From Senecio squalidus (taxonomy: Eukaryota; Streptophyta; Magnoliopsida; Asterales; Asteraceae), in assembly GCA_910822075.1 (NCBI GenBank), contig CAJVGC010000060.1, forward strand, positions 15,045,717 through 15,109,716: a stretch of DNA of 64,000 nucleotides. The letters are read 5' to 3'. The notes under the pieces were generated by a model, which worked only from the letters and a program-made list of their open reading frames with translations, had not been told where the DNA came from and searched no databases. Made by a program: the position numbers and the translations under genes. Positions within the stretch are counted from its first letter, which is position 1. Every line of letters begins with the position of its first letter. Below are positions 1 through 10,053 of this stretch, piece by piece.

Positions 1-144
1 TCATCATCTTTTAAAACAAACCATATTCTAAGTTTGTCTAGCGGTGTTCGGATTAAAAGACAGAGATCAAGATCGAGGGTGTCTAAGGTCTGTCTTTTCG
101 GCGACGGATACATTGAGACAATAGGTGAAAGCGATGATGACTAG
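1..144 (+). CDS. 3' end of an unrecognised gene, last exon, cut by the window edge
   Basis: Frame 1 is open from the first base to a TAG at 142-144 and encodes 47 residues. The segment is rich in Ser, Arg and Lys in the middle (IKRQRSRSRV) and ends in an acidic tail (ESDDD). Codon use is ordinary and the downstream DNA turns GA- and AT-rich like a 3' UTR. I do not recognise the family. It could be the C-terminus of a nuclear or regulatory protein, but that is only suggested by the basic stretch. The start and the other exons lie outside the window. Confidence 0.4.
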   Translation, partial: SSSFKTNHILSLSSGVRIKRQRSRSRVSKVCLFGDGYIETIGESDDD

Positions 145-637
145 AAGGAGAAAAGGAGGGTATCGTGGCGGTATTACTTGACATAGATGGTTTTTGGAGG
201 AGCCGAATCAGGGTTTTTTGGAGGAGGCGGATTAGGGGTTTTTTGGAATAAAAACGTGAGGAGAGAGAGATATATGTTTGTGTTTTTTGATGGAAAGAAA
301 CGTGTGTGAGAGAAGGGGTTAAGTTATGGTTAAAAAGAAAAGAACAGAAAAGGAGACTTTTTAGGAAATAAGTGAAATACTATTAATATCCTTTTAAGTT
401 TTATAAAATAATACTTCATGTTCTAACTTTTTACGAAATCGCCATCACGAATTTTAGCCATTGATCAACTAATTAAAGGTTCAGATTGAGTTCTCGCAGT
501 TCTCACAAAATTTTGAGTTCTCGCATGAATCATACACTATGGGAGTTACTCTTTCATTTACTTTATTTTATTTGTAAAATAGAAAAGATACTACACTTAT
601 AAACAGAGAGTTTTGAGTTGTATTATTTTAATGAAAA
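145..637. other. AT-rich intergenic DNA downstream of the partial gene
   Basis: It holds GGAG- and GAGA-rich purine tracts (200-330), probably the 3' UTR of the preceding exon, then AT-rich sequence. I see no gene or structured repeat. Confidence 0.5.
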
Positions 638-960
638 GAGTTAATTACAAATATCATTCATATAGTTTACTTCAGATTACGGATGTCGTTCCTAGATTTA
701 AAAAGTTGCATACATCATCAACTTTTAGAAACTAATAACGCTTTTCGTTCTTAAAAATAAAATAGATGTTCGTTAAAAAATTTAGTTAAAATCCCCGTTA
801 ACTAATTACATATTCCGTCTCTAAAATGGATACTCGTTAAAAATTAAAGACGGGAAGCGTAATTAATTTGCAAAACTAGATGATTTATGACATATTTTAA
901 ATTTAAGGATGCAATCCGTAATTTAGGATAAATTATAAAGATGATTTATGTAAATTAACT
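638..960. mobile_element. MITE, older copy of the GAGTTAATTAC family
   Basis: It starts GAGTTAATTACAAATATC and ends with a decayed inverse of the same sequence at about 940-960. The interior repeats the 'cgtccctaa..aaaaagttgcata' theme that is also found in the better copy at 2919-3247. No coding capacity. The right end touches the target duplication of the MULE MITE at 970-1185. Confidence 0.6.
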
Positions 961-969
961 ATAGAAAAA

Positions 970-1185
970 GGGTTTTTCTAACGTGTGCCCTAAGGGCACA
1001 CGTTAACTAGAGAATATTCTCCTCGAAAATTGAAAAAGCAGGGAATATTCTATACTTTTTCAATTTTCGAGAAGAATATTTCATACTTTTTCAATTTTCG
1101 AGGAGAATATTCCATACTTTTTCAATTTTCGAGGAGAATATTCCCTACTTAACGTGTGCCCTTGGGGCACACGTTAGAAAAACCC
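970..1185. mobile_element. MULE-type MITE with 9-bp target site duplication
   Basis: The element is flanked by perfect 9-bp repeats ATAGAAAAA (961-969 and 1186-1194), the target-duplication length of Mutator-like elements. The terminal inverted repeats begin GGGTTTTTCTAACGTGTGCC. Inside each terminal repeat lies a palindrome (AACGTGTGCCC, 3-bp centre, GGGCACACGTT). Between the ends are about three tandem copies of a ~31-bp unit containing CTTTTTCAATTTTCGAGGAG, plus one copy in inverse orientation (1012-1040). It is 216 bp and non-autonomous. Confidence 0.8.
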
Positions 1186-1194
1186 ATAGAAAAA

Positions 1195-2909
1195 ATAACA
1201 GTTAAAAGAAAATTTCCCAAACATATAGTCTTCTTATCACTTATTATTTTATTTATCCTTACTTTATCTTATTACTAGGTTGGATCCTAAGTAAAAACAG
1301 AAGTAATAATATTGATCTTCGTATTTATGTTTTTGAAAAGTTACCAATTATAAATTTAAACTTGGGTTCGCGTTTTGTTAACAATGAAAAAAAATTATAC
1401 TATCAAAAAAATTCATGTTAATAACAAATATATAAATCATTTCCAACCAAGATCATCAAGTAATGAGTCATTTGCACCTTTTTGTCCCTAACATATAGAT
1501 CAGCCTAAATAATACCCTAAATCTTTGAAGTATGCAAGATGTTAATTAGTAACTTAGTTTACCTTTCGGAAGAAAAAACACAACCCGAATCTACGAAATA
1601 CCAAGAAAAAGGTTGACATTGCACTATTGAACCACACCTATCTTTCAAAAATACTTGGTAAATGGTCTATCTACGTGATGCGAACAATGAAGAAAAACTC
1701 GAAGAACCTCAATTCTTGGTTGTATATCTCCTCTACGAGGGCGGAGTCAACTTTGGGGACAAACTAAAACCAATTTATCAAACGGGTAAATCTTTATTAT
1801 CTACGTGGAAGCAAAATTTAGATTTTTATTTTTGTGGAGAATAAAAATTCAAAAATTTTACATTACCGAAAATATAAATGAGAGTAACTATTTACTATGT
1901 CCCTCCCTAACTCCCGTCCTCGCCTCTTGATATGGTGAAGAACCCCATGTAACTATATTCACTCCATATTTCACATCATTTGAGACCACATTTCCGTCAT
2001 TTCCTTCATTGTTCACAACCACGTAGATAGACGAATAGTCCATACATTTCATATAAGCAGAAAATTCCGTAATCGATTTCTGATGAAAGGACCCATCGTG
2101 ACACACCATTCATCAAAGTCAAAGCACAATTAAATCTCATAAACTCAAAACATATATAAAAATCAAACCATTTTGTTCTCCTGCTCCGCATTCCAACTTT
2201 TAATCAAATCCTTTAACCTTTTGATAACCAGTTTTGAACCATTATAATTATGTAAATATAAAACCAATGTAGAGATCTTAATTTAAAGGACGAGTTTCAT
2301 GCTATTTGTTCTTATATAACCTTTTTGTCATTCATAGTAAATTGAAGCATTTCAAAATTTTAATATAGCAAACATGTTCAAGTGTCAATATTAGGAGTAT
2401 AAATAACAACTTTAATATAATAAATTTTTTGGGCCCTTACAACTTCATATTCCTATTCATTAAAGCTTCGTAAAATATTTCTTTCAATTTCACAAGATTC
2501 TAAGATCAAACCTGCCCCACATCTTTGAATAATGTGCTATTGTTCTTGTTTTATTTGAGCAAATGATTAGGTATTTGATACCAATTTAAAAAGAAAATCA
2601 TATGATGATATATGACTAACCAACAAAATCAATACAAACATAACCATGGAAATTTAATATCAAGAACTGAACCATGTTAAAGTTGATAACTGCTAAGTTT
2701 TAAAAAATGTTCGAATCATTTCACCTTGGAATATGGTTTATCCAATCTGCATTACAATCGCTTAAGTAATAGTCCATGCTGCGACATAATTCTGCTCGTT
2801 TGGTTTAGATCAGGGTCCGAGATTTCGGAGGCCCTATGCGACTAGTAAAATATGGGTTTTTATATATCAAATCAAATTTAATATGTATCACAATGTTTGT
2901 CATTAACAT
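1195..2909. other. AT-rich intergenic DNA with unconvincing short ORFs
   Basis: Short open frames at 1662-1844 (+) and 1888-2109 (-) have no recognisable motif and no sign of splice partners, so I do not call genes. Around 2813-2870 a GC-richer stretch (GGTCCGAGATTTCGGAGGCCC) looks like transposon-derived DNA that was later split by the MITE at 2919. Confidence 0.4.
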
Positions 2910-2918
2910 AAAACATAA

Positions 2919-3247
2919 GAGTTAATTACATAAATGGTCCCTGTGTTTTATTTAAAATTATGGATTTCGTCCCTAAGTTCAAAAAGTTGCATAAATCGTC
3001 CAAGTTTAGAAATTAATTATGTTTTTCGTCCCTAATTTCTAATTTGCACTCGTATTTGGGGCAAACCTTAGGGACCAAATCCGTAATTGATGACAAACTT
3101 TAGTGACGAAATCCGTAACTGGAGCAAATCTTAGGGACAAAATCGGTAATTGGTTTCTAGAAGTGGATGATTTATGCAACTTTTTAAACTTAGGGACGAA
3201 ATCCATAGTTTGAGATAAACTTTAGGGACGATTTTTGTAATTAACTC
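2919..3247. mobile_element. MITE of the GAGTTAATTAC family, probable 9-bp target duplication
   Basis: Terminal inverted repeats GAGTTAATTACATAAATGGT and GAGTTAATTACAAAAATCGT (inverse of the right end) bound 329 bp. The flanks are AAAACATAA (2910-2918) and AAATCATAA (3248-3256), an 8 of 9 match, which favours a Mutator-like origin. The interior carries degenerate copies of 'cgtccctaa / ttagggacgaaatccgtaa'. No ORF. Confidence 0.7.
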
Positions 3248-3256
3248 AAATCATAA

Positions 3257-3877
3257 TAAAATGACATTAAAAAAGTGTTTCTTCTTAAGTTGTTACATAA
3301 ACCACTATTTCACTGACTTGTACATACACGTATTCAAAAATTGGGCCCCTATATTTTCTGGGTCATGTGCGGTCGCCCATAGTCACACCTTAAGACCCGA
3401 CCATGGTTTAGACGATCAAGAGATGTCGTTCCTCGTCGTCCGAGCTCAAAGAGAAACCTTTAGAAGTGGACCCGATGTCGAAGCCCCGATCCTGGGCGCT
3501 TCTAAAGGGGGGCAACGTAAGCAACCAGGTACCCGTCCTAAACATTTAATATTTTGGAATATACTTTTTAAAGATAGTTTTGTAATTTTATTTTTCTTTA
3601 CTTTCTAAATACAACTTAAAAAAAAAAGAGAAAACCCTCTCTCTTTCCAATTTCATTAACAACGAGAATTTTGTAACCCTTTGTTGTGATTGATATTAAA
3701 AACATAAAATTAAAATAATTTTTTAAGATTTTGAAAAAGATAAAAATAACAGTTGTGATAAAATTAACAGGACCGTAAAATAAATATCCAATTAAAAAAA
3801 ATGATAAAATAACAATTTTGAATATTTAAAATTATAAAAAATGTGTAATACATATAAAATAAAGTGTTACTAAAAAT
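3257..3877. other. Unassigned DNA with one GC-richer ORF-like stretch
   Basis: An open frame at 3261-3608 (+) includes a GC-rich segment (3340-3540) with no motif I recognise. It may be the other side of the transposon-like DNA at 2813-2870, separated by the MITE insertion. 3610-3877 is simple AT-rich DNA. Confidence 0.35.
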
Positions 3878-4935
3878 CTATGATATTAAGTGTTTATTAA
3901 ACTAATCAAAAGATAAGAAAATACATATCTAAATGATTTAAGGAAAAAAATATAGGAACAATTTTCTAATATTTTAAATTTAAAGTCCTAGGAAACGGGT
4001 ATTTTTTTATCTAAGTGTACTAGAGTCAAACCCGGATTCCACCCGCAAAGTGGCGCGTCCCAGACCACTTTGCTAGCAACCACTTTTGATATTTGTTTTC
4101 GTTAAATGTTGTATAATATTCGGAAGGAATGATGATACTATTCATGAAACATTGACAATTTTCAAAATTATATATATTAATGAACATTGTCAAATTTCAA
4201 AATTATATATATTGAATTAGATGGATGTGACTCTTTGATAAGCTTTTAGATATATAGTTTTGAGATGCCTTATCTTAATAGAACTAAGGATTAAGTGATT
4301 GCTTTTATCAAGTAATATGGTGATTTGATGTGTTAAATGTTTTCGTTACAAGTTGTTTTAATTACATATGGTGTGTTTATTTTAGATTTGTGATATCAAA
4401 TTTTGAATTTTTAAACACTCATTATAATACATGTTATTGTCTTAATTCGCCCCCTCATGGTATATTTTTCCTCACATTGCCCTGTCCGAATCCACCCTCC
4501 AATGGTCAAGTTAGATGCATGTATAGGGAGAGAGTAAATAGTACTCTCTCCGTCATACTATAAGTGTTCATGTTTCATTTATTGAAGTTTTTTTTCCCAA
4601 TTTTGACCTTAAATATATTTGTATATGTTACATAATACTTGATGCAAAATATATGATTTTAAATGTATTTTCATTGCTATAATTTTCATTAAATATTATA
4701 TCACATAAAAAAAGATATTTAAGGTCAAAGTTTAAAAAATGACTATTTAAAAAACTGAAAACGAAGACATTTATAGTGAGACGGAGGGAGTGAGAGTTAC
4801 AGAAATAGAAGTCTTTCATTTGGAACATTTCTAAAGACCATTGGGAATTCCGGTGATAGATGTCGTTATAATACATGATGTATAATCGTGTGTATGAACT
4901 TCTTCGGATACTTTGTTGTACATATGGTTCGGACC
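3878..4935. repeat. Direct repeat copy A (about 1.06 kb)
   Basis: Matches 5897-6865 plus 9951-10053 (copy B) along its length. Landmarks are 'ctatgatattaagtgttta', the GC-rich segment with GAGTCAAACCCGGATTCCAC (4024), and a nested Stowaway MITE at the same place in both copies. Copy A is uninterrupted and shows what copy B looked like before the PIF/Harbinger insertions. I see no protein-coding content. Confidence 0.75.
4544..4790. mobile_element. Stowaway MITE (Tc1/mariner type), copy A
   Basis: Ends CTCTCTCCGTCATACTATAAG and its inverse CTTATAGTGAGACGGAGGGAG-like right end show the typical Stowaway CTCCCTCCGT terminal repeat. It lies in AGTA..(TG), consistent with a TA target whose right copy has mutated. 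About 247 bp, non-coding. Confidence 0.75.
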
Positions 4936-5170
4936 ATAGGTACGTCAACAAATTCCCGAATTTAATATTATGTGGTAAGAGACATTAGGCTAAACTCTTA
5001 TATTGTCTTTAGAACTAAACCCACGTAGGTCAACCGTCCATATGTTGGTTGTCGTCATTCCATAAAGCAAAGGCCGATAATTCTCTTCAGCAATAAGTCT
5101 TCACAAATGTAAAAATTGATATACACGCGACAACATTTATTTTGTTAAAGAAAGAAATTGATAAATTATA

Positions 5171-5895
5171 TTCTCGGAGTCTAGTCTTCGGAAATGTAAG
5201 GTTCATCGTCCAGTTCTTCGTCAAACTCTCGGAATCTGTAAATTAGTGAACGTGTGTCAAATCTGAAATTTAAAACGATTATCTTAGGTTAAGACTTGAA
5301 GTTGTGTATCAACCTAGCAAACTATAATATAAGTTAAAATGATTTTTTTACACTTGTAATCACGTTTTAATCATGTAAATGTGTCATATTTGTTTAGTGG
5401 TCCGTTGGTCATATTGTAAACGTTTATAAACTTAAATCTATAAAGATCCTGTCTTGGATAGATTATATAACTTGTTTCCTCGATGTAGCCCTCTGAGTCT
5501 ACTTTATGAATATATAAGTATCACCATCCAACTCCTTTTTAAACTCGAGATATGTCTGTTTTAGTATTAGGGGCTACTTGTTGAGTTTTTCACGTTCTTG
5601 TTTAAATCTATCCTTTGGTCCATTATTAACGAGTTTTATGAAACGACTAATTGGAAACTTCCAAACAAAAATCAAACGGGATTAAATCTTTAAAATGAAA
5701 CGTACTCACATGTAATTACTTACTATTTAGGAAGCTCATCGCATAATCGGGACTAGCTTGTAACCTTCTACCTTAGACACACATCTACACTACATGAGTA
5801 GTGTCTTTTGCTATACTAGTGGTGAGTTCATTGCCCCACTTTATACTGTTTTACTTGCTTTAAACAAATCGAAGGAAAGTAAAGCTCAACCAAAA
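5171..5895. repeat. Gypsy LTR fragment, related to 36456-37225
   Basis: Shares long near-identical stretches with the right part of the LTR-like region at 34860-37225, for example AGGTTCATCGTCCAGTTCTT and GAGTTCATTGCCCCACTTTA, with a ~45-bp deletion relative to it. It abuts direct repeat copy B. No other part of a gypsy element is next to it. Confidence 0.65.
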
Positions 5896-5896
5896 C

Positions 5897-6865
5897 CTAT
5901 GATATTAAGTGTTTATTAAACTAATCAAAAATAAGAAAATACATATCTAAATAATTTGATGAAATATATAGGGATAATTTTGTAATATTTTAAATTTAAA
6001 GTCCAGGCACTATCGGGTATTTTTTTAAAATAGATAAATTCTTCTAAAAATATTGTTATGTACTCGAGTCAAACCCGGATTCCACCCGTAAAGTGGCGCG
6101 TCCCAAACCACTCCGCTAGCAACCACTTTTGATATTTGTTTGTATATATTCGGAATGTATGATAACACTTCATGGAACATTGTCAATTTTCAAAATTATA
6201 TATATTCATGAAAAGTGTCAAATTTCAAAATTATATATATTGAATTAGATAGATGTGACTCTTTGATAAGCTTTTAGATATGTAGTTTTGAGATGCTTTA
6301 TCGTAATAAAACTATGGATTAAGTGATTCATTATGCTTTTATTAAGTAATACGGTGATTTGATGTGTTAAATGTTTTGGTAACAACTTCTCTTAATTACA
6401 TATGGTGTTTTTATTTTAGTTTTGTGATGTCAGATTTTGAATTTTTGACCACTCATTATAATATATGTTATTGTCTTAATTCACCCCCTCGTGGTATTTT
6501 TTTTCTCACATCGCCCTGCCCCCAACCACCCTCCGATGGTCAAGTTAGATGCATGTATATAGAGAGAGTAAATAGTACTATCTCCGTCACACTATACGTG
6601 TTCACGTTTCATTTTTTGAAGTCTTCTTTTTCAATTTTGACCTTAAATATATTTGTGTATGTTACATAATACTTGATGCAAAATATATTATTTTAAATGT
6701 ATTTTCATTGATATAATTTTTATTAAATATTATATAACATAAAAAAATGATATTTAAGACCAAAGTTTAAAAAATGACTATTTAAAAAACTAAAAACCTA
6801 AACATTCATAATAAGACGAAGGGAATGAGAGTTACAGAAAAGAAGTCTTACCTTAGGAATATCTC
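5897..6865. repeat. Direct repeat copy B, left part
   Basis: Homologous to 3878-4930. It is interrupted at the TAA at 6866 by two PIF/Harbinger elements and resumes at 9951-10053. The short stretch 6823-6865 is also the left part of the 143-bp tandem duplication. Confidence 0.75.
6578..6824. mobile_element. Stowaway MITE, copy B
   Basis: Counterpart of the element at 4544-4790 within the duplicated block. Ends CTATCTCCGTCACACTATA and ATAAGACGAAGGGAA are more decayed than in copy A. It was therefore present before the 1-kb repeat was duplicated. Confidence 0.65.
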
Positions 6866-7108
6866 TAAGGCTAAACGGAATAGCAAGAAACTCACCATGG
6901 TGAGTTGGAGACTTACGCGTGAGTTCTATCCCCCCTCTCAAAAGGTGAGAAACTCACCATGACGTGAATGAGAGTTACAGAAAAGAAGTCTTACCTTAGG
7001 AATATCTCTAAGGCTAAACGGAATAGCAAGAAACTCACCATGGTGAGTTGGAGACTTACGCGTGAGTTCTATCCCCCCTCTCAAAAGGTGAGAAACTCAC
7101 CATGACGT
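6823..7108. repeat. Perfect 143-bp tandem duplication across a transposon junction
   Basis: 6823-6965 and 6966-7108 appear identical base for base. Each unit holds the end of the host repeat, the TAA target and the first ~97 bp of the PIF/Harbinger element, so the duplication happened after that insertion. An assembly collapse or expansion cannot be excluded, especially as a poly-C tract (7178-7210) follows closely. Confidence 0.8.
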
Positions 7109-7174
7109 GGAGGTGAGTGGGGGTGTTTTTTTGCTGCAAATGGTGAGAAACTCACCATGGTGAGTTTTGTAGTG

Positions 7175-7212
<38 letters not shown>

Positions 7213-8081
7213 AAAAAATTCAGCCGTTGCCTTGTTTTTAAAAAAAAAAAAAAACTTTTTAAACCCCAATTTTTTTACCTATAAATACCCACTAACTCAA
7301 CCATTTTAAAACACATATCTTCTAAATTCATAACCATTCTTACTTTCTTCAACCAAATTAATTTCTTCTTCAAACAAAATGTCTAACCAAAACACTCCAC
7401 GACCCAACAAACGTCAACCAAGAACCCTCAACCGAAGCAATCCACCGACACCCGACGACACTTTTCATCTAGGAAACCCCTCACCGACCTTATTTCGACC
7501 TTACCCAAACCAACCTTACCAAAACCAACCTTACCGAAACCCGGTGCCATCGGAACAACGTGTACTTGTTAGGCTGATGGTAAATGAGATGTCAGCTGCT
7601 GAGATTGCACAGCGGGATAAGTATATGCAAATCAAAGAAAGGGAGGTTGCTGCTGTGGAGTATAGAGCCGAACAAGAAGACATGAAGCTATATTTCCAAG
7701 ACTACGATCACATGACCGGGTCCGGGCGAGCGTCATGGGAATTATTTCGGGCAAGACTCAAAGCGAAGTATAACTGAGAGTTTTAGCTTATCTATGTATC
7801 GTTTAAGTTTTTAATTTATCTATGTATCGTTTTTAACGTTTTAATAAAAGTTTTAAATTTCGTTTACGTTTAATTAAATATTAATTTTTTTAGTTTATAA
7901 ATAATAGTATTTAAATGAAAATGGTAAGGTGAGTTTGGTAAGGTGAGTTTGGTAAGGTGAGTTGGCGGTGAGTGCGTGGTGAGTCTTATTTCCTGAGTAA
8001 GGTGAGTTTGTTTTCTGGAGAGAGAAAGCTGACGTGGCAGGGTGAGTTGGGGGTGAGTTTTGGTTCTTATTCCCTTTAGCC
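6869..8081 (+). mobile_element. Non-autonomous PIF/Harbinger element 1
   Basis: Terminal inverted repeats GGCTAAACGGAATAGCAAG and GGCTAAAGGGAATAAGAAC (inverse of the right end) are flanked by TAA at 6866-6868 and 8082-8084, the 3-bp target duplication typical of PIF/Harbinger. Subterminal GGTGAGTTT and AACTCACC repeats occur at both ends, with three GGTAAGGTGAGTTT copies at 7925-7965. The only ORF is a shortened Myb-like accessory protein (7379-7777). There is no DDE transposase. Confidence 0.85.
7379..7777 (+). CDS. Internally deleted PIF/Harbinger accessory (NAM-associated) protein
   Basis: The ORF encodes 132 residues. The N-terminus is rich in Asn, Pro and Gln with repeats of the type NQPYxNP (residues 40-56). 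The C-terminal half holds the charged helix EMSAAEIAQRDKYMQIKERE and ends in RARLKAKYN. This start and end match plant proteins usually annotated as NAM-associated or 'glutathione S-transferase T3-like', which are the Myb/trihelix accessory proteins of PIF/Harbinger elements. The DNA-binding Myb-like centre is missing, so this looks like an internal deletion derivative. A TATA-like TATAAATA lies at about 7280. Probably not functional in transposition. Confidence 0.6.
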   Translation: MSNQNTPRPNKRQPRTLNRSNPPTPDDTFHLGNPSPTLFRPYPNQPYQNQPYRNPVPSEQRVLVRLMVNEMSAAEIAQRDKYMQIKEREVAAVEYRAEQEDMKLYFQDYDHMTGSGRASWELFRARLKAKYN

Positions 8082-8084
8082 TAA

Positions 8085-9785
8085 GACTATGCGGAGTGGT
8101 TAAGGGTGGGTGATGATGATGTAGAGTGATAGAGGTGATTTGTAGGAAAGAGAGTGTGATTTTAGGAAAGAGGGTGTGATGATGTGGAGTGATAGAAAAT
8201 GGGTGGAGTGGTGAGTGATGATGTGGAGTGATAGAGATTATTTTGTTTTTTATTATTTTTTTTTATATAAATGAAATTTAAAAAGTTGTATTTTTATTAA
8301 AAATAAAAAAAAAATACTACAATTTATTTAAAAAAAAAACATGCTACAATTTATTAAAAAAAAAAAAACATACTACAATAAAAAAAAATACTACATATCC
8401 GAAAAATATTTAGCGATGAGCCTTTGCTTTTCGCTCCCCGCTATTCTTCGATAAGGCTCCTCGAGATGACTAATGTCCTTCATGATCGTCTTTAATGCTT
8501 TTGATCGCATTTTTTCGTCGATTTTTTCATTAAATTCCCCGAACTTTTGTGTCATCAACTCGAGTTGTTCTTCGGCCCTCGAAGAAGATCCGGTTTTGCC
8601 CTTTCCTTTGCGCGCTTTTGCTTTTGCTTGATCTCTACCAACCGGTCTTGGAAGATCTTGCTCCAACACTCGAAGCTCATCATCATCATCATCATCATCA
8701 TCGTTGAGATCGAATGAAGTAAAAGGCGATATTGGAGTGGCGGGGCTACTAGACTCCGATGTTTTGGACCTTTTTGAGGACCCTCCAACAATTGGTATCG
8801 GTTGACAAACCGGGCTACGTTTCAATATTTCCCAACACGCGTAATGTGGGAAACCCGTACCCATTTTGGTGCGGTATGTCAACATAGCTTGTTCGACCAA
8901 CATTTGATCATTTTGACCGCTTGTTCTAGATTGTTGTGCTTGTCGCATAATCCCGTTGAATTTTTTTACTTTTCGGGATAAGTCGGTCCACTTGCTCGAT
9001 ATCATGTCGTTGGTACGATGATAATCAGGATCTTCTTGTTGCATCTTGAAGAAGAATTGTTCCCGAACCTTTCCCCAAAAAAGGGGTGAAGCTCGATCTC
9101 TTCCATAAACGGGGTCTTCGGATGTCGACGACCATGATGCGGAAAGTGCCACCTCTTCCCGTTCGGTCCACTTCTTTTTTTCGCCTTTGCCTCTTTGCGA
9201 ATCGGCTTCCTTCTTCCTATGTCGCCGGTCCGCAGCTTTCTTCCCTCGGGTCCTCATATTTTCCGGTTGAGTTTCCGGAACAACGTCATCGTCTTCGGAA
9301 TCTTGCAATTGGCAGTTACGGTCAACGTCAAATGGAGGCACATTTGGAAAATCGCCAAAATTAAGCAATTGTTGGAACGACCCTCATTGGTATACCGGGT
9401 CTTGGTGAGGTCTTTGTGATGGTGGAGTTTGTTGGTAAAATTGTGGATATTGGTTAGGGTTTGGAAATTGGTTAAGGTTTGGAAATTGGTTGGGGTTTTG
9501 AAATTGGTTGGGGTTTTGAAATTGGTTGGGGTTTGGAAATTGGTTAGGGTTGAACCATGGGTTGGGGTTTTGATTGTTGAACCAAGGGTTGGGGTTTTGA
9601 TTGTTGTTGGGATCCATTTGATGTAGAATTGTATAAAATTGTGATAGAAATTGAAAGTTGAAAGAGAAAGTTGTATGTTTTGATGTTGAATTTTATAAAA
9701 ATTGGTTAGATTTTATAGATGGGTGGTGGGGTGTTTTTTCTTTTTTTGCCCGTTGCCTACTTCTCAAACGGTCTCATGACCGTTG

Positions 9786-9820
<35 letters not shown>

Positions 9821-9950
9821 CAAGACGCCGTGACCAGGAACACGCCGTGGCCCTATAACGCCCTATAACGCCCCCACCGGAGCGGTGGGGGGCGTTATTG
9901 ATGATGTGGAGGCGTGATGGAGGTGTTAAAATGCTCCACTCCGCATAGTC
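8085..9950 (-). mobile_element. Non-autonomous PIF/Harbinger element 2
   Basis: Terminal inverted repeats GACTATGCGGAGTGG (8085) and its inverse CCACTCCGCATAGTC (ending 9950) are flanked by TAA at 8082-8084 and 9951-9953. The left TAA is also the right target duplication of element 1, so the elements used the same TAA. The only gene is the minus-strand Myb-like accessory ORF; no DDE transposase is present. A (CT)n tract (9786-9818) lies between the gene and the right terminus. Confidence 0.85.
8391..9617 (-). pseudogene. PIF/Harbinger Myb-like accessory protein with one in-frame stop
   Basis: Read on the minus strand from an ATG at 9617. The first 77 residues are repeats of PNQF/NQNPNPWF type and end at TGA (9386-9384). 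The same frame then continues without shift to a stop at 8391, giving about 408 codons in total. Downstream of the stop come an acidic stretch, a basic KKxxxRRHRKKE segment, a trihelix/Myb-like domain (WTEREEVALSASW, then RTNDMISSKWTDL), a poly-Asp run encoded by a (CAT)n tract at 8686-8703, and a C-terminal NAM-associated helix. These proteins help the transposase bind element ends. A single nonsense change separates it from an open frame. Databases often call such proteins 'glutathione S-transferase T3-like', which is misleading. Confidence 0.75.
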
Positions 9951-10053
9951 TAAAGACCATTGGGAATTATGGTGAAACCTGTCGTAATAATACATGTTGT
10001 ATGATCTTGTGTATGAACTTCTTTTGGATACTTTATTGTACATATGGTTGGAC
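9951..10053. repeat. Direct repeat copy B, right part
   Basis: Continues the homology to copy A (4831-4935; 'taaagaccattgggaatt') after the double PIF/Harbinger insertion. It ends where the two copies diverge, just after GGACCATA. Confidence 0.75.

Noticed and set aside
1662..2191. Small protein genes on both strands
   Set aside because: No motif, no convincing splice sites and low-complexity flanks; chance ORFs are likely.
3261..3608. A 115-codon gene
   Set aside because: The N-terminal half is AT-rich junk and the GC-rich half looks transposon-derived; no domain recognised.
8391..9617. Glutathione S-transferase or NAC gene
   Set aside because: No GST fold motif or NAC domain is present; it lies between PIF/Harbinger terminal repeats and has the trihelix layout of their accessory protein.
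9086..9858. Plus-strand ORFs opposite the Harbinger accessory gene
   Set aside because: They are antisense shadows of the real frame; the repeats (WKLVGVLKLVG) mirror the PNQF repeats.
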